Below, piece after piece: positions 16,162 to 24,481 of a stretch of DNA of 34,968 nucleotides. The translations under genes were made by a program, and so were the position numbers. Every line of letters starts with the position of its first letter. Position 1 is the first letter of the stretch. Origin of the DNA: Nitrosomonas sp. (GTDB taxonomy: Bacteria; Pseudomonadota; Gammaproteobacteria; Burkholderiales; Nitrosomonadaceae). The stretch lies in NCBI GenBank assembly GCA_021774075.1, contig JAJFJK010000071.1, positions 1 through 34,968 of the forward strand, given 5' to 3'. A model generated the notes under the pieces. That model was not told the DNA's origin, searched no databases, and was given only the letters and a program-made list of their open reading frames with translations.

Positions 16162-17916
16162 ATGCCAAAAATAACCACCCGCCAGTATGACGCGCAAGCT
16201 TTTTACACGCTCAGCCAATGTGGCATGTCGCCCGTATTAGCCCGCATCTATGCAGCCAGAGGGATTGAAAGTTCAGAACAACTGGAAACAGAATTAGCCC
16301 GCCTGATTCCATTTAATCAACTGAAAAATATTGGTTTAATGGCTGAACTGCTCGCAGATGCTATTGCCGCCAAGAAACGTTTGTTAATTGTGGCTGATTA
16401 TGATTCCGATGGCGCGACAGCTTGTGCAGTCGGCATGCGTGTTCTGCGCAGGTTGGGTGCGATTGTTGATTACCTGGTGCCCAATCGCTTTGAATATGGC
16501 TATGGATTAACGCCTGAAATTGTGGAGCTTGCATATGCCACCAAACAACCCGACATCCTGATTACAGTCGATAACGGTATCGCCAGCGTTGACGGTGTGC
16601 TTACGGCCAACCAATTGGGCATGCAAGTGCTGGTTACCGATCATCATTTGCCCGGTGATGAACTGCCGGATGCCACCGCCATTATTAACCCCAATCAGCC
16701 CGATTGTCCTTTTCCCAGCAAGAGTATTGCCGGTGTGGGGGTGATTTTCTATTTGATGATGGCATTGCGGGCAGAATTACGCCAACGCGGTGCATTTACA
16801 GAAAACAATAAGGAACCCAATCTTGCCAGCTTTTTGGATCTGGTGGCACTGGGTACTGTCGCGGATGTGGTTAAACTGGATAGCAACAATCGCATTCTGG
16901 TGCAGCAAGGCTTACAACGTATCCGCAAAGGACGCGCCTGTGCGGGCATTAATGCGCTACTGCAAATTGCGCGTAGAGATTATCAGCAAGTGTCCACCTA
17001 TGAAATGGGCTTTATGCTGGGCCCCAGATTAAATGCCGCCGGGCGTCTGGATGATATGTCTCTGGGCATTGAATGTCTGATTACCGATGATGTGGCTTAT
17101 GCCACACAAATCGCGCAACAATTGGATGCGCTCAACCGCCAGCGGCGCGAAATTGAGTCCACAATGCAGGAAAGCGCGCTACTCAAGCTGACGGAAATGC
17201 TAGAAACGCAAGACACAATAATCACTGCATCATATAGTGTTTGCCTGTTTGATCAGGAATGGCATCAGGGTGTTATCGGCATACTTGCCTCGCGCATCAA
17301 AGACAAATATCACCGCCCGGTAATTATTTTCGCGCCCGGTAATGAGAACGAAATCAAAGGCTCAGGACGATCAATTCCCGGTTTTCATTTACGTGACGCA
17401 CTTGATCTGGTTGCCAAACGTCATCCTGAATTAATACTCAAATTTGGCGGCCATGCGGCGGCGGCTGGATTGACGATTCATGCTGAAAATTTCGCAGCAT
17501 TTTGTGATGCCTTCGAGCAAGCGGCACAAACCTTGCTGACACCCGCTGATTTGACGCGTGTGATTGAAACGGATGGGGATCTTGAAGCTTCTGAGATCAA
17601 TATGCAACTGGCCGAAAAGCTTACACAACAAGTGTGGGGACAGGGTTTCCCGCAGCCCACATTTAAAGCGCGTTTTTATGTCGAGAATCAGCGTATCGTG
17701 GGTGAAAAGCACCTGAAATTAAAGCTCAAAAAAATAGCTTGCGGGGATGAGGGAAACAACCAACAATCTGACACCATTTATGATGCCATTTTATTTTTCC
17801 ATAATGACCCATTACCCGATATCATTGATGCTGTTTACCGTTTGCAAATTAATGAATTTAACGGCAGAACAACACTCCAATTTTTGCTTGATCATTGGTC
17901 TCATTCTGATAACTGA
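16162..17916 (+). CDS. recJ: Single-stranded-DNA exonuclease RecJ
   Basis: A 584-residue DHH-family 5'-3' exonuclease used in recombination and mismatch repair. The catalytic motifs are ADYDSDG (78-84), VDNG (136-139), TDHHLPG (159-165) and the DHHA1 motif GGHAAAAG (429-436). A C-terminal OB-like region follows. The length is normal. The start codon has only weak upstream complementarity. It follows corC at 22 bp and precedes the MgtC/DUF4010 gene at 19 bp, so read-through transcription of the series is likely. Confidence 0.95.
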   Translation: MPKITTRQYDAQAFYTLSQCGMSPVLARIYAARGIESSEQLETELARLIPFNQLKNIGLMAELLADAIAAKKRLLIVADYDSDGATACAVGMRVLRRLGAIVDYLVPNRFEYGYGLTPEIVELAYATKQPDILITVDNGIASVDGVLTANQLGMQVLVTDHHLPGDELPDATAIINPNQPDCPFPSKSIAGVGVIFYLMMALRAELRQRGAFTENNKEPNLASFLDLVALGTVADVVKLDSNNRILVQQGLQRIRKGRACAGINALLQIARRDYQQVSTYEMGFMLGPRLNAAGRLDDMSLGIECLITDDVAYATQIAQQLDALNRQRREIESTMQESALLKLTEMLETQDTIITASYSVCLFDQEWHQGVIGILASRIKDKYHRPVIIFAPGNENEIKGSGRSIPGFHLRDALDLVAKRHPELILKFGGHAAAAGLTIHAENFAAFCDAFEQAAQTLLTPADLTRVIETDGDLEASEINMQLAEKLTQQVWGQGFPQPTFKARFYVENQRIVGEKHLKLKLKKIACGDEGNNQQSDTIYDAILFFHNDPLPDIIDAVYRLQINEFNGRTTLQFLLDHWSHSDN

Positions 17917-17935
17917 TTAGCAATACAGCAATACG

Positions 17936-19201
17936 ATGACTATCGAATTGATGCAAGGTGAAGAACTGGCGTATCTGCCCAGTTTCGCAACCAGTCTTGC
18001 CATTGGCCTGTTAATTGGGCTGGAACGCGAGCGCAGCTCAGGTGCCAAAGCCGGTTTAAGGACGTTTGCGCTGGTCGCGCTATTTGGCACACTGGCGGCT
18101 ATGTTGTCAGAAAAGGCAGATTCTCCATGGCTATTACTGGGTGGTTTGCTCATTGTGGGTTTTATGACCATCGCCGCTTATTTTCATACGCGGGATGACA
18201 ACATGGAATCTGGCACCACCACAGTAGCCGCCATTGTCATCTGCTATGGGTTGGGCGCAACCGTCTGGTATGGCGAGACCACACTGGCCATCATGCTGGC
18301 CATTATCACCACCGTGCTGCTGTATTTCAAAGCTGAATTACATGGCATTACCAAAAATATGGATCGGCGTGACCTTGTATCCATCCTCCAGTTTGCCGTC
18401 CTGACTTTCATCATATTGCCGATACTGCCAAATGAGAATATGGGGCCTTATGATGCCATTAATCCCTACCAAGTCTGGTTAATGGTGGTGCTCATTTCAG
18501 GCGTCAGTTTAGCAGGCTATGTTGCGCTTCGTCTGATCGGGCAACGGCATGGCGCAGTGCTGTTAGGTTTGTTCGGTGGTTTTGTGTCCAGTACCGCCAC
18601 AACCCTTGTTTATACCCGCCGCAGCAAATACAATGAACACTTCACACAACTGGCTGTCGTGATTATCCTGATTGCAAATTTAACCGTTTTAATCCGCTTG
18701 GCAATCGTCAGCTCAGTGGTTTCCCCAACCATATTGCCACAACTATTGCCGGTACTGGGCGGCGGCCTGCTGCTGGGATTAGGCGCTACGATATATTGGT
18801 GGCATCAATTAAACCAGCAAAATGAAATACCCGTCCCTGAAATCAAGAACCCAACAGAAATCCGCACCGCCGCTACTTTCGGCCTCATCTATGCCGTTGT
18901 ACTGTTTTTTGCCGCATGGCTAACAGACATCGCTGGCAGCCGAGGATTATATGCCGTCGCGCTAATCTCCGGCATGACCGATGTCGACGCCATCACACTA
19001 ACCAGCCTGCGTTTATTTGAACTGGGCAAACTGGAAGCCTCAGAAACCATAACCGCCATCTCGCTGGGTATCATGGCCAACATCGTCTTCAAACTGGGAC
19101 TCATCTACTTTATTGGTACCACACTACTGGCAAAGCGCTGCATCACTGGCATGCTGGCGACTGCAGTGGGGATTGGTGTGGGGTTGCTGGTTTTTGTTTA
19201 A
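17936..19201 (+). CDS. MgtC/SapB and DUF4010 family membrane protein
   Basis: A 421-residue polytopic membrane protein. The N-terminal MgtC/SapB-like part is marked by SLAIGLLIGLERERSSGAKAGLRTFALVALFGTLAAML (about 20-57). The DUF4010 part follows, with NPYQVWLMVVLISGVSLAGYVALR, LGLFGGFVSSTATT and the late ISGMTDVDAITLT motif. About a dozen hydrophobic segments are visible. The transported or sensed substrate is unknown; MgtC domains elsewhere relate to Mg2+ and acid stress. The last gene of the plus-strand series, it ends beside a decayed family A repeat end. Confidence 0.88.
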   Translation: MTIELMQGEELAYLPSFATSLAIGLLIGLERERSSGAKAGLRTFALVALFGTLAAMLSEKADSPWLLLGGLLIVGFMTIAAYFHTRDDNMESGTTTVAAIVICYGLGATVWYGETTLAIMLAIITTVLLYFKAELHGITKNMDRRDLVSILQFAVLTFIILPILPNENMGPYDAINPYQVWLMVVLISGVSLAGYVALRLIGQRHGAVLLGLFGGFVSSTATTLVYTRRSKYNEHFTQLAVVIILIANLTVLIRLAIVSSVVSPTILPQLLPVLGGGLLLGLGATIYWWHQLNQQNEIPVPEIKNPTEIRTAATFGLIYAVVLFFAAWLTDIAGSRGLYAVALISGMTDVDAITLTSLRLFELGKLEASETITAISLGIMANIVFKLGLIYFIGTTLLAKRCITGMLATAVGIGVGLLVFV

Positions 19202-19235
19202 TCTGAATTCCATCAATTGGTGCACATTCTGATTA
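19202..19235. repeat. Family A repeat, decayed end
   Basis: The sequence after the DUF4010 stop (AATTCCATCAATTGGTGCA and following CATTCTGATTA) aligns with the family A terminus AATTCCAGCAACTGGTGCA plus ATATTCAGGCTA, with several substitutions and small gaps. It looks like an old single end. The remainder of the 19202-19389 gap has no gene and presumably holds the rapA promoter; I see no definite boxes. Confidence 0.45.
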
Positions 19236-19389
19236 CCAAGTTTTTTGACATGACTGAGTTACTTCTCTGTTACAGCAACAATTCAATCCCCAGTAAAATT
19301 CAAAATACGTTATAGTATTTCCCGAAGCAAAAGTTTCCGTCGGACATTTTTCATTACCGTACCGCCCTTTTAATATTACAAAATTGCAC

Positions 19390-22290
19390 ATGCACGATTT
19401 TAAACCTGGCCAACGATGGATTTGTGATGTTGATTTGCAGATGGGTTTAGGGATTGTCCAGTCTGTTGAAGATCGTGTTGTGTGTATTGTTTATAAGTCG
19501 GTTGGGGAAACGCGTTCTTATGCCAAACATTCTGCGCCGTTAACACGTGTTATTTTCGATATTGGCGACAGCATCACCAACCATGAAGGCGTCATTTTGG
19601 AAGTCACGGCGCATAAAGTGCAGGAAGGTTTAATCATCTACTCCGGAATTGATAAAAATAATCAATTGCTTGAGTTTGCTGAAGGGCAGTTGGCGCATCA
19701 TTTGCAGTTCAGTCGCCCAACGGAACGTTTATTTAATGCCCATATTGATCAGGACAAGTGGTTCCAGATTCGTTACCTGACTTTAATGGCGCGCAACCAG
19801 TTGGCCCATGCGCCGCTATATGGACTGGTAGGAACACGCACCAGCCTGATTCCTCATCAGCTATATATTGCGCATGAGGTTGCCAATCGTTATGCGCCGC
19901 GTGTTTTGTTGGCTGATGAGGTGGGGTTGGGAAAAACCATTGAGGCCGGCTTGATCCTACACCAGCAATTATTGACCGAGCGCGTTAAACGCATTCTGAT
20001 TGTGGTTCCGGAAACATTGGTGCATCAATGGCTGGTCGAAATGCTGCGGCGTTTTAATCTGCATTTTAGTGTGTTTGATGAAGAACGTTATGAAATGCTG
20101 GAAGAAAGTGACGAGCAGGAAAATCCTTTTCATAGCGAGCAATTAATCCTGTGCAGTTTGAGTTTCCTGGGGCAAAACAAAAAATATTTTTATGCTGCCT
20201 TGGATGGTGATTGGGATTTACTGGTTGTTGATGAAGCGCATCATCTGCAATGGTCGGAACAATCCGTAAGCCCTGAATACGACATGATTGAGCAATTAGC
20301 GACTTGTACCAAAGGTGTGTTGTTATTAACCGCAACGCCGGAACAATTAGGCAAAGCCAGCCATTTTGCCCGTCTGCGTTTGTTGGATTCAGATCGATTC
20401 GCCAGTTTTGATGATTTTGTTGCCGAAGAGCAGTCCTATGAACCCATTGCCAAGGCGGTAGAAGCATTGCTTGAAGGCAAAAAGCTGAGTGATAAAATCA
20501 AGCAAGTCATTGTTTCAACAACCGGCATTAAACAATCAAAAAAATTGCTGGCCAGCCTGCAAAATAAAAACACCGATGATGCAGAAGAGACCCAGCATGC
20601 ACGCAAGCTACTGGCGGAACAATTACTCGATCGACATGGCACGGGGCGCATATTATTTCGTAATACCCGCGCGGCGGTAAAAGGATTTCCTGATCGAAAA
20701 CTGATCGCCATCCCGCTTGCCCTGCCAGCGCAATACAACAATTGTATGAAAACCTTCGAGAAAACACATCTATCGAAACCGGAAATGTTGCTGTGCCCGG
20801 AGATGCTCTATCAGGCGAGAGCTGAGGATGATGACCCGCAATGGACTGAAATTGACCCACGTATCAACTGGTTGAATAAAAAGTTAAAAACATTAAAGCC
20901 TGAGAAGGTGTTGATTATCACGGCCAATGCACAAACAGCGCGTGATATTGCGCAAGCGCTCAAAGCACTGACGGGGCAGCATATACCGGTATTTAATGAA
21001 CACATGAGTTTGCTTGAACGTGATCGTGCGGCGGCTTTTTTTGCTGATGTAGAAGCAGGCAGCCAGTTGCTGGTTTGTTCAGAAATCGGCAGTGAAGGAC
21101 GCAATTTTCAATTCTCTCATCATCTTATTTTATTTGACTTGCCGTTAAATCCGGATTTATTGGAGCAGCGCATTGGCCGCCTGGATCGAATCGGGCAAAC
21201 AGAAACCATTAACATCTATGCCCCTTATCTGGAAAACAGCGCCCAAACGGTGATGTTTAATTGGTATCAGGAAGGGCTGAATGCGTTTGAGAAAACATGC
21301 CCGGCCGGTCAAACCGTGTTTTCACAAGTGGAAACCGCGCTCATCGCAGCACTCCATCAACATACATTGAACGCCAATACCGACAAGCTCATCAAAAAAA
21401 CACAGGCAGCCAATAAGAAACTAAACAATGCGCTGGATCGTGGGCGGGATAAATTGCTGGAATATAATTCCTTCCGGCCGGTCATTGCGGAAAAGCTGTG
21501 CCAGATTGCCATTGCGCAAGATAACGATGTCCATTTGCCACAATATATGGACATCGCATTTGATTGTTTTGGCGTGCATATTGAAGAACATCGCGCTGGC
21601 AGCTACTCGATTCAACCCAGCGAACACATGACAACCGCTTTTCCAGGCTTGAGCGATGAAGGCATGGTGATTACGTACACCAGAGATATTGCGCTGGCCA
21701 ATGAAGACATGCGTTATTTGACCTGGGAACACCCAATCGTCATTCACGCCATGGATCGTGTTTTGAGCAATGAATCCGGCAATGCTGTTGTAACAGCAAT
21801 AAAGTGCAACGGTGTGCAAGCCGGCACAATATTTCTTGAAAGCCTGTATATCCTGGAAACAAGCGGGCACTATGTACAACAAAGCAACCGTTATTTGCCG
21901 CCGACCATGCTGCGCACCTTTATTGATGAGCAAGGTAACAGTGATCAGCCGGAGCTGGGTCACGCCACAATCAATCAACATTTGGTGCCGGTATCCGCTG
22001 AAATTGCCAAACAAATTATTCAGCTGAAAAATGAATCCATTAAAGCAATGGTCGAAGCCAGCCTGCATCAAGCCGAGACACAAATGCCAACCATCGTCGC
22101 ACAAGCGCATGGCAAAACAAAAGAATTTTTCACGCTGGAAATTGAACGACTCAAAGCGCTGCACAAAGTGAACCCAAATGTACGCGCAGAAGAAATCCGG
22201 TTTTTTGAACAACAACTGGAAGATATTACCGCCGCATTTAAGTTAACCCGTTTAAGGCTGGATGCCCTGCGGGTTATTGTGGCGACTTAA
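19390..22290 (+). CDS. rapA: RNA polymerase-associated ATPase RapA (HepA)
   Basis: A 966-residue SWI2/SNF2-type ATPase that recycles RNA polymerase. The N-terminal Tudor-like region starts DFKPGQRWICDVD. The helicase core has ADEVGLGKT (motif I, from residue 175), VVDEAHH (DEAH 281-284), LLTATPEQLG (motif III) and QRIGRLDRIGQ (motif VI). The long C-terminal RapA region is intact. I use the ATG at 19390; an in-frame TTG two codons earlier is possible, and no clear Shine-Dalgarno decides. It is a single-gene unit followed by a family B repeat 7 bp after the stop. Confidence 0.95.
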   Translation: MHDFKPGQRWICDVDLQMGLGIVQSVEDRVVCIVYKSVGETRSYAKHSAPLTRVIFDIGDSITNHEGVILEVTAHKVQEGLIIYSGIDKNNQLLEFAEGQLAHHLQFSRPTERLFNAHIDQDKWFQIRYLTLMARNQLAHAPLYGLVGTRTSLIPHQLYIAHEVANRYAPRVLLADEVGLGKTIEAGLILHQQLLTERVKRILIVVPETLVHQWLVEMLRRFNLHFSVFDEERYEMLEESDEQENPFHSEQLILCSLSFLGQNKKYFYAALDGDWDLLVVDEAHHLQWSEQSVSPEYDMIEQLATCTKGVLLLTATPEQLGKASHFARLRLLDSDRFASFDDFVAEEQSYEPIAKAVEALLEGKKLSDKIKQVIVSTTGIKQSKKLLASLQNKNTDDAEETQHARKLLAEQLLDRHGTGRILFRNTRAAVKGFPDRKLIAIPLALPAQYNNCMKTFEKTHLSKPEMLLCPEMLYQARAEDDDPQWTEIDPRINWLNKKLKTLKPEKVLIITANAQTARDIAQALKALTGQHIPVFNEHMSLLERDRAAAFFADVEAGSQLLVCSEIGSEGRNFQFSHHLILFDLPLNPDLLEQRIGRLDRIGQTETINIYAPYLENSAQTVMFNWYQEGLNAFEKTCPAGQTVFSQVETALIAALHQHTLNANTDKLIKKTQAANKKLNNALDRGRDKLLEYNSFRPVIAEKLCQIAIAQDNDVHLPQYMDIAFDCFGVHIEEHRAGSYSIQPSEHMTTAFPGLSDEGMVITYTRDIALANEDMRYLTWEHPIVIHAMDRVLSNESGNAVVTAIKCNGVQAGTIFLESLYILETSGHYVQQSNRYLPPTMLRTFIDEQGNSDQPELGHATINQHLVPVSAEIAKQIIQLKNESIKAMVEASLHQAETQMPTIVAQAHGKTKEFFTLEIERLKALHKVNPNVRAEEIRFFEQQLEDITAAFKLTRLRLDALRVIVAT

Positions 22291-22297
22291 AAGTAAA

Positions 22298-22439
22298 AGG
22301 CACCTTTAAAAGCCCAGATTTTACCCCAACTGCCATGTTGCGGGAAAAACTTCTTACTGCCATATAAACCAATGCTGCGCTACAAAATTTCTCCTGCGCC
22401 TTGCGCATTTGGCAAACTCTGCATTTTTAAAAGCGCCCT
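22298..22439. repeat. Family B dispersed repeat, copy 3
   Basis: A 142-bp element with ends AGGCACCTTTAAAAGCCCAG and, from the right, AGGGCGCTTTTAAAAATGC. It is collinear with the copy at 12201-12346 and more diverged, but keeps interior blocks such as AATGCTGCGCT and TGCCATGTTGCGG. It starts 7 bases after the rapA stop. Confidence 0.8.
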
Positions 22440-22656
22440 AAATACTATAGGGATAGGGACTAACAGAGAAACTATCGCCGTGCTTTGTTGATTCACTGAG
22501 AAGAGTTAGTGTAAGCTGTACACGCTATGTGAATGGCGGAACAACCCTTAAATGTCAACCAATACATCGATAAGACCTCATATATGACACAAAGATTTAT
22601 ATCAAAACAAAGAGTAACATTCATATGGTCGATGAGTCGGCGCACTTGTCAAATAA
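22440..22656. other. Intergenic region upstream of the HD-GYP gene
   Basis: Together with the preceding repeat this makes a gene-free stretch of 366 bp. I see no ORF of note, no terminator-type hairpin with a T run and no clear promoter boxes. The final bases before the HD-GYP ATG carry no recognisable Shine-Dalgarno. Confidence 0.5.
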
Positions 22657-23904
22657 ATGGTTGATTTCAATCGTGTCGATCTAAGCGAAGCAACACTTGC
22701 TATTTCTGATGCGGTTGATCTGGTCGGTGTTAAAGTTCTCCAGCATGGGAAGCGTGTGGCATTCATGGCCTTGGAAATTGCACGCGCTTTTGGCATTGAG
22801 GAATCATGGCAGCGCGAGTTATTTCGTGCCGCACTGATTCATGACTGCGGTGTCTCATCATCTGAGACGCACAATCGGCTAGTCTATGAGCTCGACTGGG
22901 CGGGATCACGCGAACACTGCGAACGAGGTTACAAATTAATGCGTGATTTCGAGCCTTTTGCCAATCTGGCAGAGCTGATCCTCCACCATCATACTCACTG
23001 GGAAAGTCCCCTTCGCCAACAAGTTGAGCCTCAGAAATTCCTTCTCTCAAATCTAATCCATCTTGCTGATCGTGTCGACGCACTCATCGCCCAGCACCAA
23101 GAATCCGATTTGCTTCTCGCCCGCAAGTCCATCCTTACTCGTATAGAAGCCCTTACAGGAAGCTTCTTCAACCCAGACTTGGTAAAGGCACTCCTGGAAG
23201 CATCTGTTAGCGAGGCGTTTTGGCTTACATTGGAATCGCATCATCTCGAGCGGCAAATCAATGAAACCGCTTTGCAGTTCTCCGATACTCGTGTGCTGAC
23301 AAGTTCAGAGCTTATGCAACTGGCTAAAATCTTTGCCCGGATTGTAGACGATAAAAGCACATTCACAGCCGAACACTCAATCGGCGTCTCTCGTCTATCG
23401 CGCCTTCTTGGTGGGCTGTATGGGTTGCCCACTAAAGATTGTGAGCTATTGGAAATTGCCGGACTTCTGCATGACGTCGGTAAACTTCGTGTACCAGATG
23501 GGGTACTCGATAAGCCTGGGCCGCTCGACGAGGCAGAGTTTGCTGTAATTGAGCGTCATACATTTGAAACTTGGCAAATTCTAAGGCGTGTGCATGCCTT
23601 TGGCCAAGTCGCTGAATGGGCCTCGTTCCACCATGAATCGATTGAGGGTAGTGGTTACCCTTTTCATCATCATGGCAGCGAGATTCCTATACAAGCACGG
23701 ATTGTGGCAATCGCGGATGTTTTTCAAGCAATGGCGCAGGATCGCCCTTACCGCCCGACGGTCGGACCAGACGGTGTGCGTGCAGTGCTCACGCGAATGT
23801 GTGCTGCCGGGCAACTTGACGCCGCGATTATTGCCATTGTTGAAGCAAACTTTGATGCGTGCTGGGAAGCTGCCACTGGCAAGAGAAGTACCCAGATAAC
23901 TTGA
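22657..23904 (+). CDS. Tandem HD / HD-GYP domain phosphohydrolase
   Basis: A 415-residue protein with two HD-type domains. The N-terminal one has HGKRVA (30-35) and IHDCG (61-65). The C-terminal HD-GYP domain has EHS (239-241), LLHDVGKLRVP (270-280), HHE (325-327) and GSGYP (331-335). HD-GYP enzymes break down cyclic di-GMP. The ligand set in the C-terminal half looks complete, so activity is plausible. The first domain may be regulatory. No membrane segment or receiver domain is fused. The downstream DUF2141 gene begins 18 bp after its stop and may be co-transcribed. Confidence 0.88.
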   Translation: MVDFNRVDLSEATLAISDAVDLVGVKVLQHGKRVAFMALEIARAFGIEESWQRELFRAALIHDCGVSSSETHNRLVYELDWAGSREHCERGYKLMRDFEPFANLAELILHHHTHWESPLRQQVEPQKFLLSNLIHLADRVDALIAQHQESDLLLARKSILTRIEALTGSFFNPDLVKALLEASVSEAFWLTLESHHLERQINETALQFSDTRVLTSSELMQLAKIFARIVDDKSTFTAEHSIGVSRLSRLLGGLYGLPTKDCELLEIAGLLHDVGKLRVPDGVLDKPGPLDEAEFAVIERHTFETWQILRRVHAFGQVAEWASFHHESIEGSGYPFHHHGSEIPIQARIVAIADVFQAMAQDRPYRPTVGPDGVRAVLTRMCAAGQLDAAIIAIVEANFDACWEAATGKRSTQIT

Positions 23905-23922
23905 TTTCTCCAGGATTAAAAT

Positions 23923-24444
23923 ATGATATGCAATCAAACAAAATTTTCTAATGATCCCTTTGTTTTTTTAAGGCTAATCTCTGGTTTTGCTTTTGGCTTA
24001 TTATTTATGTCATTAGCCATTGCCGAAGAGCCTCTGGATATTCGTTCTTATGAAGCCGCAGATCCATGCAAGCCTGAAATTGCGCAGGTTAGGGTAACTG
24101 TAAATGGCGTTGGTTCAGGCGGCATTCTTAGCGTTGAGCTCTATCATGACCCGGATAATTTCTTGAATAAAAAAGGCCGCACAAAGCGCATTCGTATTCC
24201 CGCATCTGAAGGCCAACATACCGTATGTTTTGATCTTGAAAAGCAAGGCACCTATGCAGTTGCTGCTTATCATGATGTTGATGGTAATCGTAAATTAAAT
24301 AAAAAATGGAATATGATGCCCAAAGAACCCTTTGGTTTATCCAATAATCCTGAACAGGATTTTGGTTTCCCAGAATTTAGTGATTCTGCATTCACAACAG
24401 ACACTTTGGGCGCAGACATTTCAATTAATCTTCAGAAGCCTTGA
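23923..24444 (+). CDS. DUF2141 family exported protein
   Basis: A 173-residue protein with an N-terminal signal sequence (hydrophobic LRLISGFAFGLLFMSLAIA, cleavage likely before EEPLD). A DUF2141 beta-sandwich follows, marked by AVAAYHDVDGNRKLNKKWNMMPKEPFGLSNN (about 112-142). The family is found in the periplasm or at the surface; its function is not known. AGGA lies 7 bases before the ATG. The SIR2-TIR gene starts 37 bp after its stop. It is probably not part of that cassette, because DUF2141 proteins occur widely without it. Confidence 0.85.
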   Translation: MICNQTKFSNDPFVFLRLISGFAFGLLFMSLAIAEEPLDIRSYEAADPCKPEIAQVRVTVNGVGSGGILSVELYHDPDNFLNKKGRTKRIRIPASEGQHTVCFDLEKQGTYAVAAYHDVDGNRKLNKKWNMMPKEPFGLSNNPEQDFGFPEFSDSAFTTDTLGADISINLQKP

Positions 24445-24481
24445 AATACCTGTCATTCCTTTTTTTAATGCAGGAGACACG

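Noticed and set aside
21421-22215. 264-codon minus-strand ORF opposite rapA
   Set aside because: It is antisense to a clearly conserved part of RapA, and its Cys/His/Phe-rich composition is typical of a shadow frame.
24332-24481. Longer N-terminus of the SIR2-TIR protein (50 more residues)
   Set aside because: The extension overlaps the DUF2141 gene in another frame, while AGGAG is placed correctly for the ATG at 24482.
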